From Bactericera cockerelli (Eukaryota; Arthropoda; Insecta; Hemiptera; Triozidae): a DNA stretch of 64,000 nucleotides. The notes under the pieces were generated by a model. The model saw only the letters and a list, made by a program, of their open reading frames with translations, was not told the DNA's origin and ran no database searches. Positions 10,801-22,300 of this stretch are shown in pieces. The position numbers and the translations under genes were made by a program. Numbering within the stretch: position 1 is the stretch's first letter; each line of letters opens with the position of its first letter. The DNA is taken from contig CM044962.1 of assembly GCA_024516035.1 (NCBI GenBank), positions 1,922,437 through 1,986,436 on the forward strand. The letters are read 5' to 3'.

Positions 10801-12270
10801 CAAATTTTGAATTATTATTTTGCGTTTATAACTTATTCCAGTTATTTTGAATAATTGAACATGAAATCCCAATACACATTATCGAAAGCTTTTTCAAGAT
10901 CTACAAAAGATATAAAATTAGTTTTTACTTTCCTGTTCATGTCGTCTATTACTTGTCTTAATGATAAAAATCCCTTCTCTAGAGTTCCTATACCTCTTCT
11001 AAAACCAAATAGGTTGTCTGTTGAAATTTCCATCAATTTAATTTATTCTTATTCTTTGATTCTATTCTTTCCATCATAATATAGGAAGTGGTGAAGGTTT
11101 TAAACATAAAATTATTAATAAGTTACTAATAAAAAGTTATATGCACATATTCAAAATATCGTTTCTGTTGTTCAGGAATTCAATAAAATCAACTAAAAAA
11201 AAAAAAAAACCTTGATTAACCCACTCTATAAGACTTTAAATATGTATGATATAACACCAGTTTAAGCAAATATTTTAAAATAAATTACAGAAGCTAATAT
11301 AAAAATTAGAAAACTCTGCTTAGAAAGAGGAAAATCAGGCGATCCTAAAATATCTGAAAAAGCAGCTTTTTTCGGGGAAAAACTTCCTCCTAAACCACTT
11401 ACAAATTGTAAATCCTTAAATCTTTATTCGATAAAAAAAAAACCTGTCCCATTTCACCCCCTTGACTGAACCATCCGAACAATTCCTTCCTTGCAATGAA
11501 ATACGTTCGGTTCTGGTTGACCCTCAGGTATGCAATATGCAAACTACGTCCTATCCAACTGCTTCGAACTGGTCTTGCATCTGAGCTGTTGCAAGCACCC
11601 CCCCGCCAGTGAGCTCGCTACTTACTGGGACGAAAACGTGGAGTCTATGCTCACCTTCATGGAGAGTACCCGAAGAGGAATCTATGGACTAGTGAGGGAC
11701 AAGGAGGGAAATCCTATTAGAGAAGCTGTTATTAGAGTGGTGACAATCTACACACTAAAGAAATTCAAGGACAACAAGGGAAATTCTATTGAAGAACCTG
11801 ATAAAAACACAAAAATAATGAGTAAACTGATCAAGGGGACCGATCGTGGTGAGTACTGGCGGCCATTGCCTCCAGGTAGTTACTTAGTGACGGCCAGAGC
11901 CCCCGCATGTTTTGATAAGGTATCTGTCTATAATGTTCTTCTCACTGAAGAGGATCCTTACGTTCAACTGGATTTCAATCTGACCCGTCAAGGCGTTCAC
12001 GGTGTTGTGACGGACCAGAATGGTGATCCAGTAGAAGCTGATCTCAAAGTGGAACAACTATACAAAGGGAAACTACTAACTACTCATACAAAGACGAACG
12101 AACACGGAAAATACTTTCAGTTTCTGAATTTATCAGAACCGGTTTATTTGAAGGCTACTGCTAAGGGCTACGTAGGGTACACGAAATTGGTGACAGTGAC
12201 ACCTAAGAAACCTTATATTAAACTTAACATTTTGCTTTATAACTGGGGTCTAAAACAGAAAAGTAAATAG
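7895..12270 (+). CDS. M14B carboxypeptidase-like protein (CPD/CPN type), probable pseudoenzyme, downstream tandem copy
   Basis: Four exons, 7895-8347, 8978-9189, 9601-9869 and 11528-12270, have GT/AG borders and matching phases, and give an open frame of 558 residues. Residues about 1-20 form a hydrophobic signal peptide, so the product is probably secreted. An M14 carboxypeptidase domain follows (about 75-400, with NTTDIWIVPTMNPDG and SCCKHPPASEL), then two transthyretin-like domains to the C-terminus. Active family members remove C-terminal basic residues. Here the zinc HxxE motif reads DGDD, the third zinc ligand in HGG is Gln (LQGG), the substrate-binding NRNFPD is DIDFPD, and the catalytic Glu position is His (VLHLSCC). 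The Tyr of the NY pair is kept. A binding or regulatory role is inferred, not shown. Intron 3 holds a dead LINE. The upstream copy at 1080-4106 is a tandem duplicate with the same intron positions. Confidence 0.88.
9382..9407 (+). repeat. Poly-G tract inside an eroded interspersed repeat
   Basis: About twenty consecutive G bases in intron 2 of the downstream carboxypeptidase copy. They sit within a GTGGCGTAGC...CTGGCTACGTCAC inverted-repeat segment (about 9300-9447), so this may be a small MITE with GTGRCGTAGC ends. Confidence 0.6.
10500..11060 (-). mobile_element. Eroded LINE (non-LTR) reverse-transcriptase fragment
   Basis: It lies in intron 3 of the downstream carboxypeptidase copy, on the opposite strand. 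In minus-strand order there is a palm region with FGFRRGIGT and FVDLEKAFD (motif A, about 10890-11010), GMRQGCPLPP (motif B, about 10703-10735), and LRFADDID with the FADD catalytic pair (motif C, about 10591-10618). The motifs are in different frames with stops between them. Only a ~550-bp 5'- and 3'-truncated relic remains. Confidence 0.85.
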
Positions 12271-12299
12271 TTAGAACAATCATTCCATACATGCATAAA

Positions 12300-12620
12300 G
12301 AGTAGTCACTGTGGCAGAGCGAGTTAGCGCGCTAGGCATTGCACACATGGTGACCTGGGTTCGATTCCCAGCGGGGGAGGATTTTTTCTGCTCTGTACTT
12401 GGATGTTCGGGGTCCACTCATACCTCGTGAGGAAAAATGAGTAGTTACTTGTATGAGTAACGACCAGTGGCGGCATTACCAGAGTAAAAAGAAATTAATG
12501 TAATAGAATAATTCGAAATGTAAAGGAGGCTCTTAGTAATGCTGCGCTACCCACAAAAATTGTGAAGAGGCCTTGTGTTTCACCACAAAGAAATTCGTAC
12601 ATACATACATAAAGTGTAAA
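12300..12620 (+). mobile_element. tRNA-like SINE, family F (best copy)
   Basis: The A-box-like TGGCAGAGCGAGTTAGCGCG and B-box-like GGTTCGATTCCC are 50-60 bp apart. The body holds ACCTCGTGAGGAAAAATGAG and CAGTGGCGGCATTACCAGAG, and it ends AAGAGGCCTTGTGTTTCACC. Confidence 0.8.
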
Positions 12621-14700
12621 GTGTCAAGAGACGAAAATGTAATATTTTATTAATTTATTGTTGGCTAATATAAAAAAAGTTGCTATTGTTAATATTAAAA
12701 TTTCGGTCATTATCCCTCCCAAATCAATTATGGCGGTTTTAGGCTCATAAATTTTTAAAGAATTGTTTGAATGTGACGAAAACTTACAGGACTCTGCTTT
12801 GTCGCTTATTTAACGAAATATAATAATTATGTGTCTAATTTGATTATACTGTTGAGAAAAGAAGAGAAAAACTTTTTAAAATCAAAACCATGATTCTCCA
12901 AAATACGGGGTACAATTGTAAATATTTGAGCAATCAATACTAGGATGAGTATTTCTCCAAGGTCCGTTTCCAAGTAACGTCCAGTGCAATCCGAAATTTT
13001 GGAAACATTCAGAAGACACGAAAAGTGTCAGGTTTTCTTTAATTCATGTTCTTCAACGAAGTTACAAGTTCCTCTTGTAAAAAAAAATGTTTTTAACATA
13101 AAATCATCAACCACACCATCGGTTCACCCCAAATACTTGAGAAAATTACATTTCAAATCCCTCTCCCTGGTCTCCGACCTAGAAAGCATCTTTTCAATAT
13201 AACCCAAGACACATCAGCGGCCAAATCCCCTTTGTCTGCAGCGACTAAATTATATATGCTGACTTGAAAATGAAAAGTAAACTGGACTTCTCTAGATATG
13301 GTATTTTTTTCAAAATTCCTGAACTTCGTTCCAAGAATACCTAGGGGGACATGAGTAGTTATATCTACTATTTGTTATTTTTATTTTGCTTCTAATTTCA
13401 TGTTCATATATTCTATTTCTATATGTTCTCTCTGTATTTTGTTTGTCTCTGTATTTGTAATTTGATGCTTGTATTATGTTATACAATAGTTTTACTGCAC
13501 AGAATGTTGCATCGTAACTTTAAAAAAAAAAAATTGGGCCATGCATTTCCTTTTTAGAAATGACCTTTTCAATTTTTTTTTTTTTGCGGAATGTGGGCCA
13601 CGAAATGCGACGGACGGTACGTAACGTATCTGTCACAAACTCACAAGTAAAAGGACCTATGATTGCTTAAGGTTACGCAAAGAAAGAGTTTATTCTAACA
13701 GAGTTTTTGATGTTCAAAATGCATTCGATATGACATGAAGAAACAAAATTATTAAGAAGTTACAAATTTTGGTCAGGTTATGATTACTTTTTCCTACCTT
13801 TAAAAGAGACGCATCAGAGTTAAATGTAATGGCATTATTTCCGACACATACCCATATTTCACATAGGAAAATGTCATTCAGGGATATTCTCTTAGGCCAT
13901 TCTTATTCAATATAGCAATGAATGACTTACTAGAAATCATCGATACCCTTTTTAACGTTGCGAATTTTGTTTTTAAATGAATAGTTGTCTAGAAGAACCA
14001 CCTATGTGTTTTAGGGTTACTTTTCAGTAGGGTACTTTTAGTAATACCATTAATGCAGCACTTTTAGTAATACACTTTTCAGTAGGGTACTTTTAGTAAT
14101 ACCATCACGCGCAACTACCTTCTTATCCTATGCCCCAACGTGGCGAGACTGATTTTAGTTCCACAAGTGCACATAGGTAGTTTTACATGAGATTTCTTCT
14201 GCTCGGTTTTGACGAAAAAATACAAATAAAAACGAGTAGGAACAAAAATTTTGTATGCTGACTTCTCTAGTGATTCAAGACTTACACATAGGTTCCATTT
14301 TTGAAAAAAAAAAAAAAAAAAAAATCGAAATTTTCATTGCTAGACATAATCTATTGTTCTACGAACAATGGTCTTGTATTTTCCTCCGATCTAGGTACAT
14401 ATGTTTATACATATAAACTTCTCAATGTTTTGCAATCAAGATGTGCCTGTATTGTTTTATGATGGTTCTCCCCATGTCTGCCTGTAATTGAATATGGATG
14501 TTCCTTTGAAAGATTTTCTACAATACCTGTAGCCCGTTTCAAAAACACTTTCTACTCTCCAAATCTCTCTTTCAACTGTCACATAACGCACTCTGATTGG
14601 TTATTGCGTTCAAATCCAATGAGAGTCCGTTGAAAGTTAGATTCGGCGATTTGGAGAGTAGAAAGTGTTTCTGGAACAGGCTTCTGGAACTTTCAAATTT
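12621..14700. other. AT-rich intergenic region without recognised genes
   Basis: No coding signal is found on either strand. Poly-A/T runs are seen at 13525 and 14304. A short duplication of CTTTTCAGTAGGGTACTTTT lies at about 14020-14105. Confidence 0.6.
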
Positions 14701-14701
14701 T

Positions 14702-14924
14702 GATAGCCAGCGTCGATGGCGCGTTGAATGCACCGGTTCTCGTTGGATCACCGAAGTTAAGCAACGTCCAGCGAGGTGAAGACTTCGTGATGCTGGCATT
14801 CCGGCCCAACCCAGGCCGGGTGAGGTTAATGTGGGTAGCAGGTTTGTGAGTTTCCTGCGAATGGAGGGTTCAGGGTAACACCCCCGTCGTGATATGACCA
14901 TGTAGTTGCAAGCGACGTTAAACC

Positions 14925-14950
<26 letters not shown>
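14702..14950 (+). mobile_element. 5S-rRNA-derived SINE, family G
   Basis: Clear 5S-like head (GAATGCACCGGTTCTCGTTG, ATCACCGAAGTTAAGCAACG), then GATGCTGGCATTCCGGCC, a family body, CATGTAGTTGCAAGCGACG and a long poly-A tail ending near 14952. Confidence 0.85.
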
Positions 14951-14959
<9 letters not shown>

Positions 14960-15374
14960 GACTATAAAAATAACTGAGCTAAGTAAATATCTGTACTGAA
15001 GGAAAAATTTATTCGATCTAGAACTTATAACTTAAAGGGTGGCAAATTTCAAATTATTGCTTTATATCAATCACAGTAATAGAAGAAAAAAATGCAACAA
15101 ACGTGATTTGTCTTCATTCAAGATGCTTAAACTGTAGCTCAAAAGTGCGTTTGGATAAAACTTTAATGTCTAAGAAATATTATAATAAAAGTAATAAGAT
15201 TCATTACGAAATACATATTTTTTTTCTTTTGTTCCTATACAGAGTCTCTATTTTTCAAATGTACCATAGGAAATTAACCCGTAAATCATGGATTTGTGTC
15301 CATTCGCTGTCCGGTAGGGTTCTTGTTTTGAAGAAGGCAGACACAATCGTTAAAAAAGTCATGGTGATGACAGT

Positions 15375-15580
15375 CTGTCCCGGTAGCTCAGTGGTAAAGG
15401 CGGCACTGTGTGAATCCAGAGATTCCAGAGGTCGTGCGTTCGAAACCCAGCCGGGACATGACAAGTTATCCTCCCGGTTGGGATTTTTACCACATAATAA
15501 TACGTCTAGGGCTGACTGCTGGAATAATGGGACTTACTAGTCCTAATCGGGCAGTATAAATAAGGCGATATTATTATTAT
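15375..15580 (+). mobile_element. tRNA-like SINE, family B
   Basis: Head GTCCCGGTAGCTCAGTGGTA, B-box-like CGTTCGAAACCC, body CAAGTTATCCTCCC and CTGCTGGAATAATGGGAC, and an ATTATT tail. A hammerhead ribozyme follows it directly. Confidence 0.85.
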
Positions 15581-15590
15581 TCTTTTTTGG

Positions 15591-15660
15591 ATATTCAGAA
15601 CTATTACCTGCTGACGAGAGCCAATAAGCTCGAAACAGCTGTCCAGGTATGTTCTGATAT
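15591..15660 (+). ncRNA. Hammerhead ribozyme (type I, Penelope-like)
   Basis: Conserved core CTGACGA (15611-15617), stem II GAGC/GCTC with a CAATAA loop, GAAA (15632-15635), a one-to-two-pair stem III closing AGCT, and GTC (15641-15643) with predicted cleavage after 15643. Stem I pairs TACCTG (15605-15610) with CAGGTA (15644-15649), then CAGAAC with GTTCTG, then ATAT with ATAT. The short palindromic stem III ACAGCTGT is typical of ribozymes in Penelope-like elements. Confidence 0.9.
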
Positions 15661-15849
15661 TCATGTACACATCTAGTACAACTTCTCACTTCTGTTTTTT
15701 TTTTTTTAATTGATTGTTATGCTGTGATTGTTAGCAACCCACCATATTATGGTGGGCAGCATGAATATTTGTTTAAAAAATAAACATTATTCTTCTTCTT
15801 CTTCTGATAGTGATTTTTGACATTTTCATGTCTTTGCTCTGGCACATAA

Positions 15850-15957
15850 CCAAAATTATGTGACGAAATTATGTAACGATATTATGTAACGATATTATGT
15901 AACGATATTATGTAACGATATTATGTAACGATATTATGTAACGATATTATGTAACGA
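15850..15957 (+). repeat. Short tandem array, unit about 14 bp (ATTATGTAACGAT)
   Basis: Seven to eight consecutive units downstream (in receptor orientation) of the odorant receptor stop codon. Two near-identical segments with TATTGAATTGTA/GAGGGAGAGAAGAG follow at 15960-16050. Confidence 0.85.
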
Positions 15958-16301
15958 AATATTGAATTGTAAAGGGAGAGAAGAGGGAAAGTGTGTGTCA
16001 TGCGCACAATGGCGAAGTATTGAATTGTAGAGGGAGAGAAGAGAGAAGGTATGTGTCATGCGCACAATACGAAATTTGGTCAGTTGGGTTTTGGACCTTG
16101 AATAGTAAAGATGAAAATGTCCCAATGGTTGCAGACTCGTATGCAAGCGTTTTTTTTTCCTTGTCTGGTTTAACCCACTTATGTAACGATATTGACATTG
16201 TAATGTAATGTAATGTAATGTAATGTAATACATTTCTTCAGATATTTCCAAAAAAATTAAGGGTAGGAAAAACTGACTAGTTGTCCATAGAGACATTTTT
16301 T

Positions 16302-19300
16302 TCAAGTCGATTGCACATGAATCGACTGTCTGAGGAGAGCCAGCACCGAGTAGGAGAACCGCAGCACGGACACGAAGGAGCGGTTGCACAGCTCCAGACA
16401 CCCGCCCAGGTACACGAGGCGGATGGGCCGCTGGCACATGCGCAGGAGCAGCAGACGCGCGCGCACGCTGTTGCTGCGGGACCTAGGACAGGGATATCGA
16501 TATTTTGAAATATCGATATTTTGAAATATCGATATTTTGAAATATCGATATTTTGGATCCGATATTATCGAAATATCGATATTTTGAAATATCGATATTT
16601 TGGATCCTATATTATCGATATTTTGGATCCGATATTATCGATATTTTGGATCCGATATTATCGATATTTTGGATCCGATATTATCGATATTTGGTATCGA
16701 TACTGAGGTTCCGATAATATCGATAGTATCGAGAGAAAAAAAATATCGTTATCGAATACCCACACTAAATGGATTAAATTTGCTTGTTTTGTAGGTTAAA
16801 ATCATTGAATACTGTAAATACTGATGAGTTCCAATACGAACAAAACACGTGTCTTAAGTTGCTTTGTATAGTTCGTATTGAATTTCTGAAATATTGTAAT
16901 GTATGATTTATAGGTAATTGCATTAATAAAATAATAATTAATATGATAGGTACACGGTACAGGTACCTATAGCCTACAACACAATGCACTTAAGACTAAG
17001 ACACTGCCTTAATAGAGTTAATAGCGTGACACCTACACCTAAACTAAACTTATATCCCCATCTGTTCTAATGAAATTATGAAATAAAAAAAAATATCGAA
17101 GTTCGATATATCGGAATATCGATATTTTCGTTTCGATAAATATCGGATATCGATACTTTGCTTCCGATAATATCGATATCAGAAATATCGATATTGTGAT
17201 TCGATATTGGCATCCCTAACCTAGGACTGTTGGCACCCAGCTCAACCTCCCAGTGGCTCTCGGCGGCGGCGCGTCGGGTGGCGTCATTGCCGCGCTCCAG
17301 CAGCTCTGACGCGACGGTCAGGAGAAACGAATTGTTCATGATGATCAGTAGCTGAAAGATGAGCTTTATCGAGTTGATGTCGAATTTGGTCACGAAACCC
17401 AGCTGATAGAGACCCACTGTCACGCTGATGTACGTTGACAGCTTGCCCATCACAAGGACCTGTAATGAACGCAATAAAATCTTTACTAGGTGCTAGTTCC
17501 CAAAAGCTAGTTACTAGTTCCTGAAAACTAAGTACTAGTTCCTGAAAAGTAAGTACTAGTTCCTGAAAACTAACTACTAGTAGTTCTGTGAACTGTAAAC
17601 CTCACACAACTGTAAACTTCGACTATTGCATTATAAATGTTCAATAAAAAATGAGAACATCGAGACCTTTCATTCAATACCCCACTCGATAAGTTTTAAT
17701 TAAAAAGAATTGTTGAAAATATTGCTGAAGACATAATGTTGTAGGTTTAAATTTTCGCGGGTTTCAACGCTATAAAATTCTGTTGAATAATAGATATTAG
17801 AAGGACACTGATGTATCTCATAAAGTTAGGATGAAGTTTTAATCAAGCAATCGTTGATTTTACCATTTTTTAACTTAATATAAAATTATACTACTGCCGA
17901 AAAACTTCCTTTTTTTCCTTTCAAGCGTTGTAATCTCGTCGTGAAAAACTTTTATGATGACGATATCCAATGCAAAGTTCAAATACCTTCATCTTCGATT
18001 CGAGGCGGTTCCGAAAATCGATGAGGTACTGATGGCGTTTGATGAGAAGCACGATGCAGTCAGTCTCGAAGATGTGGCCCGTGGCCAGTGCTTCCAGTAG
18101 GGTGGCGCGGTGTTCCGGCTCCAAGTCGTCAAATGTTGATGAGGTTTGATGAGATGGCGAGACAACTTTGGGGACGTCTGTTTTGTTGACCTCTCTTAAA
18201 GTTAAGCAATTCAAGTATTTCAAGCAATTTAGTAATTCAAGTAATATATTTACAACAAATTGTTTTTCCTAAATTAAAATTGAAAATAAATAGTTGACCT
18301 CTCTCAAAGTCAAGCAATTCAAGTAATTTATTTACAACAATTTGTTTTTACATAAATTAAAAAAGAAAATAAATAAATGACCTCTCTTAAAATGAAGCAA
18401 TTCAAGTATGTAATTTATTTATAACAATTTGTTTTACATAAATTAAAAATATAAAATAAATAGTTGACCTCTCTCAAAGTCAAGCAATTCAAGTATTTTT
18501 GTATAAATGGGGGTTTTTTTTACATAAATAAAAAAAAGAAAATAAATAGTTAAACTCTCTTAAAGTCAAGCAATTGAAGTAATTTATATACAACAATTTT
18601 TTTTTTACAAAATATTAAAAATAGAGCATAAATAGTTGACCTTAATGTAAACCTTAATGTAATTTACCTGGTTGAAGATTGTGTTTTGTCATCTTCCATA
18701 TCCAACACGTGGACAGTATTGAGGGCCCCACCTCCTGAGGCTCCGCCCCCAACTCTCTTGTAGACAAACAGGTGTGGGTTGCCGAAGTTTCTCAGGTACT
18801 TGGCCAGTATTTGGAACTGCCCGTTCAGGTGGATAGTGAATATGAGAATGCAGGAGGTGCTATGAATGGCTGAAGTGAAACAGAAACGAATCAGCAAGGG
18901 TCGAACCATTGAAACAGGACTGACCGAGAGACTGACGCAAAACCAAAGTTGCTCAGGAGGTTATGAAACGTCGAGAATTGTGTAAAAAATTGAAATCGGA
19001 GCAAAAAATACGATTCCCAGTAATTAGCGCGCGATTAGCTCAGTGGTTAAGCAAAGCACTCACTTGCCATGCGGAAAGTCCTTCGATCCTCCGTGCCGGC
19101 AAAATTTTGTATTCTCAATTTGGTTACAATTGTTTGTCAGGGATACCTTCCGGTACGCTCGTGTTCACCCAGCACCTAATTTTGAAGTATTGTGTCACTT
19201 CTCGCTCAACAGAGTAGAGGCATACTACGGGATGGGCAAGCTACAACACAGACCACAAGCGTCTACAGTAGCTCCTGTTTCATGGCTACGAAATAAAATC

Positions 19301-22300
19301 GGCTGTGAAACACTCATCTTTTTAAAAAAAATCGTACCAGATACCCTCATTAAACTCACCCAGTCTGGGAAGGGCTGGAAATGCCTCACGTGTTCGGAGG
19401 GGACAGAATTTTCCGCTTAAAAATTCTGCCATAACCGTTGATTATGGGCAGTAGCCAAGACTGTAACGCCAATGACTAAAAAGCTAATTTATTATTATTA
19501 TGAAATTCTTTAATAGAAGAACATAATTATTATGTATATACAAACAAATAATGGTAAAACTTAAAATACAAAATTGACAATATAAATATAAAGAGGAAAG
19601 AAAAAAAAATATATAATTATACATATATGTCCTAACTAAAGGGCGGGGTTATTGCCTATGGCAAACTCTTCCACCCAACCCTTCAGGAGTCTTCAGGTCT
19701 TATTTCATATATGAGTAAATAAGGTAGGCACAATAATCCTGTATATCATAAGTCGTCCCTTAGTCTTTTTTTGTGTTACTTCTGCTTGTACCTTGACTTG
19801 GTTTAACAACTTTTATATATATATATATACATATATATATTTAATCTCTGTTTACACGCAACAATAATGCTGCAAATACGTAAACAGGTTTAAGGGACAC
19901 TGCATACAGAACACCTAATAAAACATTATCTTATCTTATCTTATCTTATTTTATCTTATCTTACTGAGTATCGCAGTGAGCACCAGGAGGTACAAATTGA
20001 TCACGAGAAACACTTGATGAAGAACTCCCTCTGTGTCGTCCAAATTGAAAGGTGTCCACATTTCGAAGGGCAGCCGATGCTCAGGCCGGGCCTTCTTGTA
20101 GTAGTACTTGACCACCTCCACCTCGTGGGATTGCGGGCCGAAGAACAGAGGCCGGAAGTAGGTCATGAACAGAGCTGAAATGACTGAAATTGTCGAAAGA
20201 GACAAAATTATTGTTCTATACCCCCTAAAAGTACAAAAGATATTGTACTTCAAGGGGATTGTAATGAAAAAACTGTAGAATGAAAATAAATCAACTTATT
20301 ATTATTATTATTATCATCATAGGGTGGCGTCATCGTGAACGATGGTAGCCAGACAGTGGAGGAATGACTCAGCACTTCTACCACTGTCTTTACAAGGAGG
20401 CTAATAATTGACAAGGACCCTCAGAACCAAGCCAATGCTGGTCTACTCCCTGTTTATAGTCCCCCAGCCAGACTGTCTCTATCTATACGAACTATAAGAA
20501 AAGAAAAAAAAACAGAAAAGGGAGAAAAAATGTATTTTACTGATTGGTATGCTGTGTACTTTGGCAATCAGCAAAAATACTGACAGCATCTTTGTTTTAT
20601 TGTTTAAAATGAATAAAACATTTGTTTTTCTCTCTAAAACTGAAATCTGCGCGTGTCTGACTGGTTGACTATATTATGTTCTTTTAGGGGTTGTCTGTTC
20701 ACTCTTAGGGGTTGTGACAGCCCAAACGATAACAGATATGAACATTTCATGAGAGTTGACCTTCCTTACAAATAGGGTGGTTACCAATGACAGTGCTTGT
20801 GTTAAGCACCATCTTCTCCCTGGCCACACACTTCGCCCACACTTCTGGATCCGGATCAAAGGATCGCCTCATCTCCAGGACTTGCTCATAGTTCACGTAA
20901 ACAAAGAAGAACATTTCGAACAGGAACAGGCTGCCCAAGAAGCTTTCGATCACTCGCAGGGTGATTTCCGTGCCTGAAACCAAGGGAATAGTCGAATTTT
21001 ATCATACAACACAATACCTCGTGAGGAAAAATGAGTATCTGCTTTATTCAAAAATTTATTATTATTCAACAATTTAGATCAATCTTTATTTACAATTTTT
21101 TATATACAGGTGCAGTCAAAAGGTATAATTTATTAAAGATAAACAAAGTTTGATCAAGGGTGGTGATAATGCCTTTGGCATTCTCTTCTTTAATGTTAGC
21201 AGCGACCAGTGGCGGAATTACAGGCAAAAATAAGGTATTGCGATATTAAAGATATGGAAAAGTCCCTGGAATCTTTGGATTCACAGAGTGCCGCATTTAC
21301 CACTGAGCTACCGGGACGGAGTGGACGGACGAATCCAGTTCTTCTTCTTCTTTTATATCCTGGTTCGACTTGGATAGGAATCGAAAACTCATCCACCCTG
21401 TTGCATAGGCAGGGCTGTATTTAAGGGGGGGCCCAGGGGGCCCGCCCCCCCCCTCGAGCTTGGCCCCCCCTCGAAATTCTCACTTGAACGCAGGCTCTCG
21501 TCCCGGGCCCCCCATGCTTTGGATTTTTTCTAGGTACATTAAATATCTATACGTACATGTTGATTCCTAAACACAATAAACAGTAAAATCCAACTGCATT
21601 ACAACATAATTATTATTATACTCTTTGGGCCACCCCCTGACAAAAATCCTGGATACGGCCCTGTACATAGGTGCTCAGTATACTTACCTTTTTATTACAT
21701 ATTACTATTATTTTATTTTGAGCTTTCTCATTTTTTGAACCTTTGATGGAGAGGTCCATGGTGAGCAGATTGTACAGGTTGAGGGACTCAGAGTACACAA
21801 ACCAGCACCACATGGTCCAGGGGATGAGGCAGAACACGCGACGCAACACGGAGGTGGGCGGGGTCTGAGAATCAAATACAATGTATTTCTTTGTGTACAA
21901 TGCCTAGCGCGCTAACTCACTCTTCCACGGTGACTACTTTTTTTAAAAGCAAAACAGCACAGAAACCCTTAGGAAACTGCAAGCTAGCCTGGCTTGTAAG
22001 GGTTGGCTAGTCAGTTCTCTGATTATGGTCCGCTAGCGAGACACTGATGGTCTTCTCCCTGTTTAACGTCGGGTTGGGTGGAAGGGTTTGTCATAGGCAA
22101 TAACCCCGCCCTTTAGTTAGAACATATGTATTTATCTATTTCTTTGCATTTTATTGTTTTTTACATTTTTCTATTCTTCTTATAATAATTATTTGTATTG
22201 TACATAGGTCTTTTTATCTAATAAAGCATTTTATAATAATCATAATAATTACAACCCCCAGCCAGTCTTTCGACGGTGCTTTCTCTTGGTACGTCCATCT

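Noticed and set aside
12984..13202. 72-residue plus-strand open frame
   Set aside because: No homology that I recognise, AT-rich surroundings and no splice or start context.
21688..21740. Longer receptor exon 3 ending at the strong GTAAGT at 21687
   Set aside because: The codon phase (0) does not fit exon 4 (needs phase 1) and would give a stop soon after; the weak donor at 21740 gives the frame. A skipped microexon remains possible.
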